The translations under genes and the position numbers were made by a program. From Cheiracanthium punctorium (Eukaryota > Arthropoda > Arachnida > Araneae > Cheiracanthiidae): DNA of 64,000 nt. The stretch is taken from NCBI GenBank assembly GCA_038373885.1, contig JAWZYV010016944.1, positions 372,001 to 436,000 on the forward strand. Reading direction: 5' to 3'. Positions 1 to 13,245 of the stretch are shown in pieces (within the stretch, counting starts at the first letter, position 1; each line of letters begins with the position of its first letter). The notes under the pieces are model-generated. The model ran no database searches and was not told the DNA's origin. It was given only the letters and a program-made list of their open reading frames with translations.

Positions 1-3000
1 ACCCGTTTAAAATCTCAATCGAAAATAATGCTGGATAATTCACTGGTGAAAAAACAGCATTCAATTATTTATCTGGCAACGTAAAGTATAGAATTATTTC
101 ATGCGTGGCGTATGTTTTGCTTGTGAGTCCGTTATTCTGATTGAGTTTCGAAAGAGGTTTTAAACGTATGACATCAAAATCACGCACTTTCCACATGTGA
201 AAACTCAGTTATTTTAAAGAATTTTATTTATTTTTTTCAACTGGCAATTTTAATAATTGTTACTGTCTCCAAGATAACCAAAACGCAAGATATCATACCG
301 AAAATTTTAAGCTGCTGGTATTGAAATGAAAATAATTCTTTACTTAAAAATTCGTAAAAAATCTCCTAATTTATATTTTCCACTGGTTTTTCTTTTAAAA
401 GAGGGCGAAATGTATGCTCCGTCATTTGACAAAATATAAAAAAGTTATGACGGATAGAATTCAAGATGCAGCAATTTTAAAAATATTTTACGAAAGTCAG
501 CGTCAAATTTAATTTTATTTGAAAAATTCCCAAAAATCTGAAAAATTATGTTACACAGTCCGAACAAACAATTTTTAAAAGAAAATATTCTCCTCTATCC
601 GATGATGTAAATTTCGTTTTCTTGCGAGTGTAATGACCGGCGTTATTACGTATTAAGCGAGAAAAATAGCTAAAAATCGGACAAAACATAAAATAAAACA
701 TTTTCTAATTCGAATTTCGAAAAAATCGCTCCGAGGCATGTTAGGATCTGTCCTAGTGAAGCCGTATGCAAAATTCGGTAGGTCTGCGAGACACCGTCTC
801 GGCGCAATGCGAGCGAGAGACGCGCGCAAGAAGAACGGTGGTCACAAACTTACCTACATAGCTACATACAATGTTTACTCTCGGATTTTATTATATATAA
901 GATTTGAAGGAGACTGTTTTTCACTTTAACCGAAAGATGTTCATTAATTCAGAGTGTATTTATTATTCAAAAAATTTACATTTTAATTTATTAAGAGATA
1001 ATTTACTAGTTGATACGTACTATTTTTAAATAATAGGCTGATAAAATGCATCATTCCAACTATCTAAAATATTTACAAGATAAAAAAAGTGTTGTTTAAG
1101 TCTTAATGATAATCTATAAAAATATACTTTGTTTTCTTTAAATATTTTTCAAGAGTTTAGTATAGGAAAACGTTAAAAATGCCAAAAACATTATTAAAAA
1201 TGGTTTTATTTTAGTGGCATGCAAGTGCTTTTAATCTGTTATTCCTTTTTCATACTTCGGTTAAAAAATATCTATTATGTGACAGATAAATATAGCGTAC
1301 TTTTCATAAAAATATTACTTCACATTACATCACTTAAACACCAGGTGGGCAAGATCTCAGAAATATTTAGTGATAGCGAAAGGGTATTAAAAGCAAATAC
1401 AAATTTCCTGTATTTTTCGCAATCAACAACATTTCGACTTTAGATTAAATCAAATTTAGATCTACAATGTCTCTATAAAATATTAATAGGTAGTTCAACA
1501 TAAGCTTCAAAATACAACAATAGCTATATTATCTTTTATCGTAAATATCATCGTGAATATGACTGTAAAAGGTATTAGATATTTATTGCTATAGACACTC
1601 CCATCATTGGAAAGGTGCAACGTCGAATATTTCCCTTCTGCTTCCAGAAATCATTTTCAAAATGAATCTCATACGTCGTCCATTTTGAAGGAAGAAATTG
1701 AGGAAGTTTATTTGTTATCTACTAGTCTACGAGCAAATTCCGTAATACCGAATATTATAATTATGATATAATTCAAATATCACCGTGATATCAATAAGTA
1801 TCCATTTTGAACAGTTTTTTCAGAGGAATTACTATATAAACCTTTCTCAGAAACAAGTTTCATAACAATGAAAAAGGCATTCAACAAGTCTGGTGGTAAG
1901 TTATAATATAAGCCCCCCCAAAAAAATAAATAAAAATGAAATCTTTTTAACATCATATATCTATATATTTTTTAATATAACTTCACAGCATCTTATTCCA
2001 TAGAATCTACACGTCTATGATCTGATTATTAAAGTTACTCAATTTATGCAATTCAGACCACATTGCCCTGTTTTCATGATTATTTTAGGATCTAGATAAA
2101 TTTTCAAGCTCATTGTCTTGTAAACAGAGAAAACGTATAAAACATTTTTTTTTAATTTGTAAAAAATAAATCTTATAGGCAGTTCGTTTTCTTAGCAATC
2201 ATAAATGACAGTTTACTGAATTGTGGTTATAAAGGCATTAAAATAAACCTTTTCTGAATTTCATATCTCGCTCTTTCTCTTTTATTGTATAAATCCTTTA
2301 TGCCTAAACCTTTTATTTCAATATCGTCCATTCACAGCTATGCCAGTAACGTAAACCCAGGAGGTTCTCTGTGTTTCGCTGAAATGTGCATTTACTAAGA
2401 GCGAAACAGTAATTATTGTCTGGAATGCAACACTATTCAAAACCATCTTTCACCGCTGTGTTAGATATTATGTCGAAATAATTTATTGATCTAAGTGCTT
2501 GTTGACTGTTGCAGCAGTAAGCCATTTCTGCGTTCATTCCTAATGTTTCATATGCTGCATGTATTGAGGGGTCTCGTTTGTACGGTGATTTACATTAAGA
2601 AATAGATTTTTCTGGCGCTCTTGAAATCACTCAAAACTCGTAAAATAATATATACCGTGTACATAGATAATATTGGCCTATTTCACTATCAAATGGGTAA
2701 ACTATGGAAACTATAAATATGTAAAAACAGTTATGAAACTGATATAATGAACACATGGCAGAACGTGGTAGCCCTTCAAAATTATGAACATTTCTAAAAT
2801 ACACTGAAAATCGGCTATTGAATAAACTTTTGTAAACAAATTTAGTGCTAATCCTGGTAGCACAGCTAGTTTAAAAGACGTTCAAAAGGCGTTAAAAAAC
2901 GTGTTTTGAACGTTTTTTGAACAACTTGTACTACTAGGGATAATATAAAATCGGGCTTCATTGCAAGTACATTTGAACACAAGAAATAACTGATATGTAA

Positions 3001-3687
3001 AACATATTCAAAAACATTAGACTTATAACTGTGATATAATTTATACAAAAACCTAGGCATATTAAATAAAAAGAAGCAATTTATGGCTATCTAGAGTAAG
3101 GGTTTAGGATATACATGTAAACAGAAGCATTTAAGTAATTTCAAAGGGAATTACTCGTAGACTTTTATCGCATGTTTAAATCCCCTTTAATCCTATGTGT
3201 GTCTAAAAAAAGCATATTCCGTAGCAGTAAAAATTGCCAACGTGTGATATTGCAAATGTTTTCAATTATGTAAGCGTGTTTAATAGAAAGTTACACTCAA
3301 GCGTCTGAACACTAATTGCCAAGTTTGATTTATACATAACACGCAATGTTTAAAAAACGGTTTTTGGATTGTTTCTTGATTTTATTTATGAAAGATATTT
3401 CATAAATTAAATTGAATAATCCTAAAATTGACATTACATGCTACATTGCTGTGTACTTGCTTGAATGGTGTTACGTAATGGTTCTTCAGTATTTTCCTTT
3501 ATCATGAATGTGTATTTAGTTGTGCAAAATATAATACTATGTCTGTTATTTAGGGTTCTTTCGGTAGAGTCGCCGCACCACGCACAGATGCCGCACCCCC
3601 TGGATTTCTTGTAATTGTATTGTAATTGCACAGTATAGGTGTGGAATAAGATTTCCTTCACCAGTGTACAGTCCTTTTTTAAATCCT
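1..3687. other. AT-rich non-coding DNA, no recognised gene
   Basis: I see no protein, RNA or transposon that I can name here. The only compositional oddity is a CpG-dense patch at about 775-840 (roughly ten CpGs in 60 bases) in otherwise AT-rich DNA. It could be a promoter or first exon, but no coding frame or good splice donor supports that. The 63-codon frame covering it resembles nothing I recognise. Confidence 0.5.
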
Positions 3688-4862
3688 GTAACTATTAGGG
3701 TGATTCATAAAATTCAAGTTTTTATTTTTTTGACTCTCAACCTATAATATCATTCTATCTACTAAAATATGAATTGGTTATTAATTTCAGAATTTTTTAT
3801 TGATATTTAGGGGTCGCTACCAACTCTCAAAGTTTAAAAATTAACTGCAATAACGCACTTTTGGGTCTACGCGCTTCCTTCTTTTCTCTACTTCCGGCCA
3901 CCCCTATATCAAGCAAGTACCAATACTTTGAGCAGCTCCCACTTCAGCAGGGGTGAGAAAAAAGAAAGAAAACATTTTATGCGTATGACATTCCCCGGCT
4001 TTAGTTAGCTAGACTGATATTTACAACATGAACAATCCTGCTTCTTACCCAGAGATACAATCATTGCAATCCAAAGCGGTTGTGTTCGCTCGTGAATGCG
4101 ACTTACTTTCGTATTTTTTTGCTTAGTGTTGTAATATTATTCATATAATGGCTTCAGATGTTATAAAAACAAGAAAAAGAAATGAAATGTGGTTAATCGG
4201 ACACACTTGCTCAGAATTAAGATTACCCTCAGTGCAAGAAGTAATAAGTTTATTTTTTCACTATAAAAATGTAATGAAAAAAGTAAATAGAGAATCAGTG
4301 TCATTAACTGCTGGTGGTGTGATGGCTATATGAGAAAAAGCAAGTATTCCCACAAAGGAAAAGCAACATGTTATCACAAAAATACTCAATATTTCAAGGA
4401 ATGGCAGAATTAAAAAAAATAATAATAATAAAGAAAGAAAATAAGGCAAAGCGTTCAGCAGCAATCAAAGAAAAAGAAAACAAGTGGCAATCAAATTTAA
4501 ATGTTCTGTTTGATATAGCTCACTCTATTGCTCTAAATATAATGACTATTGACAAAGATAAGCAATTTCTTTTGATCCAAAGAAAAATGAGCCGTCTTGG
4601 ACGAATCGGTAAGATTGGTAAACAGTATATTAGACAACTTGCTAAACAATTAGAAAAAGAAGTTAAGTTGGAAAAAATGAAAGAAAAGGAAGCAATAAAT
4701 AGACTAACTGAGAAATACTATTTATTGTCATCTTCAGCTTCTTCTACAGAGGACAGAAGTGATATTGACATGAGTCAAAGTCGTCCTAATTCTCCTAAGC
4801 CAGGACCATCTTCAAGCAAAGATTTTTCGATATCAAGGAAGCGAGGCCGAAAAACAATCCTA

Positions 4863-5086
4863 GAGCTGGATTCTCCCCTCGTCGCTAATTTTTCGAAGTC
4901 GTTAACTTTACCCCTCCTTGAGGTGGAGTTTTAAGGAGGAGCGTCAAGGGGTTCTTGTGATTGGCTGAAAGACTTCCCGATGGCCTCCGGAATCGTTAAC
5001 GCAGTCGATAACCAAACAACTGGTTCTGCCCAGTTGACAGCTAACAACCGACGATTTCGGACACCACCGAGGGAGAATTCCACCCC
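4863..5086. mobile_element. Small TIR insertion (~225 bp) inside the transposase pseudogene
   Basis: The coding sequence reads RKRGRKTIL up to 4860 and resumes as LDSYLAISLDVAKLRDRKAT from about 5086, so the DNA between is foreign. The two ends are imperfect inverted repeats: ctggattctcccctcg at the left and the reverse complement of cgagggagaattccac at the right. CCTAG occurs at both junctions and may be the target duplication. It looks like a MITE; I do not recognise the family. Confidence 0.6.
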
Positions 5087-5838
5087 TAGATTCTTATTTA
5101 GCAATTAGTCTTGATGTCGCTAAATTGCGCGACCGGAAAGCAACTGTTGTTTGACATTTACACTCAAAAGTCTAGGCTTTAATGTATCAGAATACAACGT
5201 AAGCTATTCCTCTATACGTCGCCAAAGAATGAATAATAGACTACAGCTTGCTGAATCAATAAAAGCTGATTTCCAACCTCAAACTACACTAACTTGTGCA
5301 CTGAGATGGAAAAATGCACGAGGACATAACAGGGCATGAAGTAGTAGATCGTCTACCAATCTTGGTATCTGGAAAAGGAGTGGATCAGCTCTTGGCCGTT
5401 GCTAAGCTTCCAGATGGCAAAGGAAAAACCATGGCGTATGCTATTTTCGAGACAATTTCATCGTGGATCTTACGTGATAAAATAACATGCATGTGCTTCG
5501 ATACAGCGGCATCTAATACTGGGTGAATAAACGGAGCCTGTATTCTTTTGGGAAAAAAATGCAAAAAGAATTGATTTGGTTCCCTTGTCAGCATCACATC
5601 TTATCGTATTAGAAATCGTACTTGAAGCTGTCGTAGTATCAGCTATTGGATCTTCCAGTGGTCCTGAAATCATGATTTTCAAAAAATTAAAGAGCCGTTG
5701 GACAAAAATAAATCGGGAAGACTTCAATACTGCGATTTTTGAATCATCTATTTGGAATTGCGTTCAAATGCTGCGACCGATATAATTACTTTAGCTCAGA
5801 ATCAACTACAACAATTTCAGCCTCGTGACGATTACAAG

Positions 5839-6003
5839 AATTGGCGGATCCAGAGGGGGGCAAAGGGGCACGTGCCCCCCCAGACGAATGAAGTTTACAC
5901 TATAGAAGATTGACTTATTTTGTAAATTCAAGTCATTCTATAAGGAAATGTGACAAAAATTGTCTTGTGCCCCCTCCAGAATTTTTTTCTGGATCCGCCG
6001 CTG
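5839..6003. mobile_element. hAT-type MITE, 165 bp, nested
   Basis: ATTACAAG is repeated exactly at 5831-5838 and 6004-6011. The insert ends GGCGGATCCAGA and TCTGGATCCGCC and is rich in G and C runs. It splits the pseudogene codons for DDYKELLH. The 8-bp duplication and CAG-like ends (CTG at the right) fit a non-autonomous hAT element of the GGCGGATCCAG type that I recall as widespread in animals. Confidence 0.85.
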
Positions 6004-7082
6004 ATTACAAGGAGCTCCTTCATTTAATTATTATTTTTTTAGGAGGGATTCCTGAAAGCAGTTTCTTATTCAAAGCCCCTTCTGGAATGCATCGTGCACG
6101 TTGGATGGCGAAAGCTATATATGCATTGAAAATGTTTCTATTTAAGTACCAGCTTAAGATCACAATTAAAGAAGCTAAGGCCATTACGGATATCTGCACA
6201 TTTGTTGTACTTGTCTATGCAAAATACTGGTTTAGAGCGCCAGTGGCTTATATGGCACCTGAAAATGACCTGCAGATTTTGAAAGACATAGTTGAGTTCG
6301 AAAAACATGATACAGTTTTAGCCAAAGTCGCCATGAAAAAGATGTTGGGTCATCTTTGATATCTTTCTGAAGAGCTGATTGCTTTAGCTTTTTTTTATAA
6401 ACTAATTTCTAGTGAAACAAAACGAAGAATGATTTTAGCACAGAATAACGAAAGTTCGGGAAAACAGTCCTAAAAAGGCATCTTTGAGGTATGATGCAAT
6501 CAAAAATCAAGATATCGAAGATTTCGTTATAACAATGAAATTTTTCAACATGACTGGGATTTCATGCGAGTTCATACAAAAAGTTCCTGAGCTGTGGAAA
6601 GAAGAAAGCTACAGGTCAGCTAAAGAAATTGTACAAAACATGAGAGTTGTTAATGATATAGCTGAACGAGGTTTTGCTTTGATGGAAGAGTACAACAAAT
6701 TACATACGAACGATGAGGAGCAGACGCAGTACTTGATGTTGTTCCATAAGAATTATAGACAGAAAAACCCCAACGTCAACAAGGCAAATTTTATATAACA
6801 TTTTTTCTTTCTTTCTACTTTGATGTTTCAACACTGTTATTTAGTATTTTCATTCATAAAACTGTATTCTGATTGTAATAAATTTTTATTTTAAAATTTA
6901 TTTTTTTTTTTGCTTCATTTCTCATATTTCAAAATTCGGTAGCGACCCTTAAATATCAATTAAAATTAAAAAAAAAAATACTGGGATGTTTTCTAGTGGA
7001 ATAGATCAGTTTTAGAGGTTGAGAGTTAAAAAAAACGGGGAAAAATTTTTTGGGGTTTTTTATGAATCACCCTAGTAACTAT

Positions 7083-9564
7083 ACAATCCTTTTTTTGAGA
7101 TAAGCGCATGATTTCACTATAAAAATTTTAAACGCGTTATACTTAAGTATTTTGTTTACACTAATTACTCAATCCATGCATAATTTCGAGGTAAGAACTA
7201 AGTGTAGAACCTGTATAAAGTACTGCGAAAATGGGTAAGACATTTTGCGTTGCGAGGACAAGCAACTGCGATGTGCTGCGTCTGTATCGTACAAAATGGG
7301 ATAGATACCGCACTGTCATTCTGGTATACATGCCGCAGTTTCTTTTGTACGGGACGCCCCAATTAGCGAAATTTTAATACCTCTACTTTCTCTCATCTAG
7401 CGATCAAAGTAATGTCAAACCAGCTTAATGGAATAGCAGCCAATTTGCAGAAAGTTATTTTAAAAAGTGGGATGCTCCATTATCGAGGATCGCATTGACA
7501 TATTATTACGGTTTTGTGCATTGAAAATTTGTTAAAATAAGCGGGGCATTCTTTTAACCGGTATTTCACTTAGCTGGGTCGATTGCATAAGAGATATTTA
7601 TCTTCTGCTGCTCAGTGAGAGAAGGGTATTGAACATTGAGCCGTAACTAAACCATTAAAATACCTTCGACAAACAATTTATGCTATCATATTGTGAAGAT
7701 GGTAAATGTATTTTGAAACAATTTTCAAGACAGATCTCCTTACTCTGGAATGAAGTAGATAAAATAATTCCTTCTATTGTTATCTACACAATAGAAAATA
7801 ATATTATAACACATGTGTTGTTTATATGAATTCGAATTAGTAATATTTTCATATTATTTCATGCAGAAATCATAGTCAGTTCTAGAAAAATTGCACCCCA
7901 GAGGAAGGATAAGACAATAGAAATACTCGCCTAAAATGCTACTTATAATAGCTCCAAATTTTCCTTTCTTGAAATATCAGTTCCGCCTGAAAAGTTTTAG
8001 AATAGAAAACCATTACACATTCTTTCCATGAAACGGGACTGTTTTCAAACATCCCTATTATCTCAGACACACTAAATTAGATATCTTCCAGACTCAAAGC
8101 TCAGAGATATTTCTAATTATCGTAAACGTCAGATGCAAACATCCTTATACTTCATTTACAAAAGTTTATTCAGAAATATGAATCCACGGCATTTGCATGC
8201 AAATTTGTTTCCTTTCTATTTTCTTAAGGGATAATGCATTAGGAAAGAGATCCAGTTTTCCTGAAAATGCAAATAATGCACGTGGAAGGAAGGATTTTGC
8301 AGATCAGTGTTCCTTGTGACCTTTTACCAGCGTGATAGAGATTAAACGTGACAGAAAATGGCAATGAAGACTTCACAACTTCGAGAGACTGGCAATTAGA
8401 GTGGAGAAAATATTGTTAAGCCGGAGGCGTTAGCCCAAGGAATGCACACTGCGAAAATTGTGATGTAACAGGAGCTGTTTATCGCTAAGAACAAAAGAGG
8501 GAGTGTTTCTTTTGACACTTGAAGACAAATTGAATTTATTAAGGAATTGTGGCAGGGGATAAATGAAAGCAATTCGCAGGATTATGATGAAATTTCTGAA
8601 CTAAAATGATAGACGCAGCAGATGTATGTGTGAATGGCTTTATTGAATAATCATGCGGGATTGCGAGATGTAGTTTTTAGTAACACATCAATAAAGTTAG
8701 TAAATTTATAATTGTGGTCTTAATTAGGATAAATATTTTAAAGTGCATTTTAAAAACTACTATTACTGCAATAGATATTATTACCTCTTCTACACAAGTC
8801 TTCATATTTAGAGCTTTTATTGAAAAAAAAAAGAAAATAATGCAGTAACTTAGCAATTGCGATGCTGTTTCTTTCTGTCTGTTCACAAAATGAAACACAA
8901 TCGAAAGATATATCTGTGTAAATTTAAAGACGTTTTCACACAAAAAAAAAAAAATTATATTTCTTCCTAGTAAAAATTGTTAAAACTAATATTCAGTACC
9001 ATTTTCATGTTTTAAAGTTTAAAAAAGGCATGTATTTTTTAAAACATGTTTTTTTCAATATATATTTTGGATGTATTTGAGCTCATTAATGAATTAACAG
9101 AATGCAATCATAATAAAAGATGGAGCTTGTTTTCAATTGCCATTTTTGGTATTGCAGTGGTATGATTTTAAAACGAAATACACATCGCTTGTGAGAAGGT
9201 CAAATTATTTATATTAGTGTTAAATAAATTCAGGTATAATTATTTTACATAGAAATGGAATAGTATGTGAAGCAGCATTTTTTTTTCTATGAAAATGCAT
9301 AAAAGTATTTTTTCCCCTTTATTACAGGACTATCCTAGTAATTTCAATTATTCTTACATAAAGAATAATTGTTACGACATAAGTTTAACTTCGATTTTAA
9401 ATAAAATATTCTTTTCATTATCATTTGAATTTTTTGAGAAAAACAGTCTTTGTGTTTTTAAGATCACAAAATATTTATTTCAAATTCAAAAGTTTCAACA
9501 TTTTATTACTCTCATCGCTGAAAAATACCATATATGGTATGTAATTCTAAAATTAGTTTAAAAA
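7083..9564. other. AT-rich non-coding DNA
   Basis: I found no gene, RNA or mobile element here. The open frames of up to 90 codons are AT-rich low-complexity translations without recognisable motifs. Confidence 0.5.
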
Positions 9565-9575
9565 CAGAATATCAA

Positions 9576-9808
9576 GCCTCACCATGGCACAGTGGTTATG
9601 CCACTGAAAATGGTAGATGGCCGAAGTGTGAAGGTCCCGAGTTCGGGTCCCATCGCGCGGCTGTCGATCTAACGGTCTGGAGTTTTGGTAGGTTTTCTCC
9701 AGATATAACGTGAATACGCGTTAGAACACCTTAGAAAGTCCTCCTACCAAGGCACACCCCCCTTTGCAGGTCGCCCTAGTGTAGCGTTGCCGTAACCACT
9801 CACAATCA
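9576..9808 (+). mobile_element. tRNA-derived SINE, full length with target duplication
   Basis: The exact 11-bp repeat CAGAATATCAA flanks it (9565-9575 and 9809-9819). The head resembles a tRNA promoter: CAGTGGTTATGCC as an A box and GAGTTCGGGTCCC as a B box. The body continues into a unique segment with GTGAATACGCGTTAGAACA and AAAGTCCTCC. The 3' half of a real tRNA cannot be folded, so it is not a functional tRNA gene. Degraded relatives occur at 26810-26990, 30060-30310, 50455-50530 and 57735-57955, so this is the reference copy in the window. Confidence 0.85.
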
Positions 9809-9819
9809 CAGAATATCAA

Positions 9820-10303
9820 ACTAATGCATTACGTTTTCTGATCTGTTGGCTATACTAATTAAATTTAATTCAATTCTAAGAAATGTTTTTATACAGTAAA
9901 ACCCATTTTTCTTGAGTACTTTTTGTTGATCCACTGTACTCCATAAAGGGGTACACTGTTTCAACAATTGGGGTACAGTGGGTCAGCTAACAAGAAATAC
10001 AACAAAAATTTTCTTTCGCTCGATAATGAGTAATTTAAACATTTTTATTGCCTGACAATATTTAGTATTAAATTAGATATTAAAATACCTCAAAGTTTAA
10101 AAGGTAGATTTTAATTTCATGGTTTTAAAATACACACACAAAATTTGTTAATAAAATTAAATAAAAAGGTTTTAGTTAGCTAATATCACTTTGAGTCCTA
10201 TTATGAGGAAGTTTAGAAAATTTTAGTTTTATGGTTATTTTTAAGACATTAAATCAAAAACTGTTATTTTACAATAATTATTGGAGATTATATAACTGAA
10301 AAT
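9820..10303. other. AT-rich DNA, possibly one end of a decayed transposon
   Basis: The segment CTTGAGTACTTTTTGTTGAT and two copies of a GGGTAC(A)GTG-like motif near 9949-9985 may be the terminal repeats of the element that carried the fragment at 10304-10588. I could not find the partner end. Confidence 0.25.
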
Positions 10304-10610
10304 CTACTGCAAAACAGTCACTGTTCTGTCAGTTCTTTGCAATACATTTAGTTTTCGCAGCTTTCTCACAATACCTTTACTGTATGCTGTATATATGACT
10401 GCCTCAACAAGGATAAGTGCATACCCTGGCTGAATTCCTTTCATGTAGTGTACTCCAAATTCATTTCCATTTTTGCCGACTACTTCAGTAAAATAGTTTT
10501 TTAAACTGCACTTTTTCTCTCCGTAGACCTTGAAAAATACGAAATCTCCAATGTCAACATTAAAATCTTTTATATCTTCAAATTCCAAATCCCCAAAGTC
10601 AGATTCTCTA
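10304..10610 (-). pseudogene. Transposase C-terminal fragment (pogo/Tigger-like context)
   Basis: The minus-strand frame opens upstream of its first methionine with ESSRESDFGDLEFEDIKDF, then reads a compact domain: DIGDFVFFKVYGEKK, a central NYFTEVVG and HYMKGIQPGYALI, then a charged tail. This layout (acidic lead, 'GDFV(L)VK' strand, 'YxVxxV' strand) is one that I associate with the C-terminus of pogo/Tigger-type transposases in arthropods. A similar 'YPGQIIDLKDSMFLVSCM' segment sits in the pogo-like element at 41.3 kb. There is no catalytic region on either side and an in-frame stop lies just upstream. Confidence in it being transposon debris is moderate; confidence in the family is low. 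Confidence 0.4.
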
Positions 10611-13245
10611 GAAGATTCTTATCATTTTTCCTCTTCTTCCGCTGAGCCATTCTTATAATTGGCAACAATTTTTTTTTTGTAATAACTGTAAAAATTTAAT
10701 TTAAAAAAAAACAGTCATTGGTACAGTTTATCACTAAAAGTAGATATGTTATCATCAAAAGTATGTGTAAAAAAATAATAAAAGAGAATTTCCCTAATTT
10801 ACATTTTACTTAAATCACACCGAGAAACAAATTAAGAATGTATATATATCAGAGTAGAGGTGTTTTAAAGCTGACCACCATGTACATATCAAGTAATTAT
10901 ATAAGTTTTTATGAGTAAATAATTATAATTTGGTTAATACACTGCATATTCCATTTAATGTTTAAACTTGAAAGTTGACTTTTCTAGCGAAAGTTCAACA
11001 GTTTAAATTGGTGAATATGCTTTCGGCTGTTAGGTCGATCTTTATCAAACTAGGTGATGGTTCAGAAGAGTGCATTATTCTTCTTCACTGTAACATTCAA
11101 TGGCACTCCATTAACATTTAATATGCAACTATATTTCGATAGTTTGTTCCTCTTTAGTTCGCATTTCCTACATTCTGAATGCCGAAATTCTTGAAATGTG
11201 ATAGACATTCATTCGCTTGGGAAACTAAATTCGCTTACTCTATTGCTCGACTTAAACTGCCAAACTTGTATAAACTAATGTTATGTTAATTTTGAGTCCG
11301 ATCGTTCAGAAGCAGTAAAGCCTCTCTTGTGATTTCATCTTATATAATAGACGTTCGGGTTAGCGTTCATTAGAATAACTTACGTAGGTTAACCTATACA
11401 TTATATACCAGCATCTATCCAACTCACAATTTTTCTTGGACAAAACATGGAAAATTATTATTCTAACATTAGAAAAATCGGGTTCCAAAATCCTTCGCGG
11501 GTTAAACCTACTTATTATTTTGATATTGTTGAAAACTTTGGAAATAATTTCGATCCCGGAAATATTTAATTTCTCATAATTTATGATGCTACATCAAAAC
11601 GAAGCATTTATACAAGCACACTCCAAAATACAGTGTCATTAAAAATCTAACTAGCTCTGATTCAGTACCAGATATCCGAAAAATTAATTCTAGAATTTTC
11701 TTGTTCAGAACAACGGTTTTAATCTCACGTTGAATATCGTGTATGGCGCATCTAAACTTGTCCTTGAAGAAAAAATTGCGCATGATTTGTTGAAGGTTAG
11801 CCACCTCTGGTGCAAATAAACCGGAGAAGAGAAGCAAGAAAATTTCTGTATGCAAGGAATATTTTGTAATGCATTCGTGCATCAGATTATTCACCATTTT
11901 AATATTTTACAGAAAAAAATAACAAAATATTTACTGCACTGCGTGGTGAACGACAAGCCTGTTGATGAAATTGCTTATAAAACGCTTGGAAACGATTCTG
12001 TGTTTCAAACTGCTGAAAACATTTCTTTTTTTGCAGCTAGATTTTACCTAGTTTCAAAATTTCATGCTCCAGGGTCAAAAGAAATTCTGTAACACGTTTT
12101 ACTGGATTTTAAAATACTTATTCAACTATGAAACATTTACTTTACGACCGGCAGATAATTTATAGCATGAAATCTGATAAACGGGAAAAAAGGAATACTT
12201 GAATAAATCACATGGTATCTTTTGTTTTAAAAATATATTTCCTGAAAAGCTTTAGTTTAAACGTTTCATCGGATCGAGAAAAATGACCTTACGTTAAGAT
12301 TTTAAAATTGAAAGAAAAATGCGTTTCCATATATTTGTTTTAAAGTAGATAATGTAATAAACATAGGTATACAGTATATCTGAAATCAAATGTAAATGTA
12401 AAAATTTTGTCCGAGTACACTAGCAAACTGTAATTTGTAAGAGTACTTCAATTCATTAAACTCGTATTGTAATAAGATACAGATAAAAGAAAGATTAAAT
12501 ACATATTAATTCACTTTATTAAATATATAGATTCATTTTTTTTAATTTAGAAATGTAAATTAAACGAAAAATTTCTTCGCAAAAAAAAGATTTTTCAGAA
12601 TTTGTATCAAGTTGCAAGAAAAATACAACTATATTAAAGTAATCAAATGTAATTTTTTTTTATTTTCCAGTTTAATTCCATTAGTGATATGAATACCATT
12701 TAGTCTTTCAAATAAGTTTTATATGATTTTAAACGATTACAACTTTATAAAAGCTCACAAAGCATAAATTTTTATTCCTTAGCTGACTTGTAATTACAAT
12801 GAATTGTTATGTAAAAAATGCGAGTTTTTGAACAATAATGAGATAGGAAAAAGAACCATTGTAATATTAATTTAATGTAGTAATAGAGCGCTCTCAGGGC
12901 TAGATTAAGATTCTAACTAATAGTTTCGACAGTTTTCAATTCTTCTCTTGTAAAAACATTGTTCTATCGCTGATTACTGCTTCTTTTTTTAAAGAACATT
13001 TGCCATTTTCAACTCATTTTATATATATTATTTGTTGAAAAAAAGAAAAAAATCGGAAATGTAATTAATACTCAGCCACTCAAAAATGTGTTTGACTAAA
13101 ATTTGAAGTTTTTGCTTTGTCTGTGACTAAATGAGTATTTTTTATAACTATAAATGAAAACGAAAATTTTAAGTAATTCTTTTATTCGTGGACATTATTT
13201 ATAAGTGAGTCTTTTAAATAAGAAATCAATTGCATTCACTAAGCC
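10611..13245. other. AT-rich non-coding DNA
   Basis: No gene that I can name. Overlapping frames on both strands at 11589-12092 (102 codons minus, 80 codons plus) are the longest here. The plus frame around KPVDEIAYKTLGNDSVFQ looks slightly protein-like but matches no family I know, and it ends without any flanking gene structure. Confidence 0.4.

Larger units (their letters stand above)
4148..6798 (+). pseudogene. Broken transposase-like gene of the hAT-like element
   Basis: One protein of roughly 600 residues can be followed through several frames. The N-terminal piece begins MASDVIKTRKRNEMWLIGH at 4148. A lysine-rich stretch (4368-4860), a segment with VDRLPILVSGKGVDQLLAV (5314-5523, containing CFDTAASNTG), a C-terminal half with GMHRARWMAKAIYALK (about 6000-6357) and a tail with NDIAERGFALMEEYNKL (6484-6798) follow. 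The order and motifs match a family of transposon-borne uncharacterised proteins that I recall from arthropods. At least three frame changes, an in-frame stop after SNTG and two insertions mean it cannot make protein. The CFDT aspartate may be a catalytic residue, but I cannot prove it. The gene lies wholly between the terminal repeats and runs in the element's + direction. Confidence 0.8.
3696..7074 (+). mobile_element. hAT-like DNA transposon, degenerate, 3.4 kb
   Basis: Both ends read TAGGGTGATTCAT inward, and exact 8-bp copies of GTAACTAT flank them at 3688-3695 and 7075-7082. The terminal inverted repeats extend with gaps for about 135 bases: both arms share the blocks ACTCTCAACCT, TTGATATTTA and GGGTCGCTACC. 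An 8-bp duplication and a TAGGG-type end fit the hAT superfamily; that assignment is inference. The interior holds a broken transposase-like gene and two younger insertions at about 4863-5086 and 5839-6003. Confidence 0.85.

Noticed and set aside
738..929. Arg-rich 63-codon frame
   Set aside because: Its composition reflects the CpG patch; no recognisable domain.
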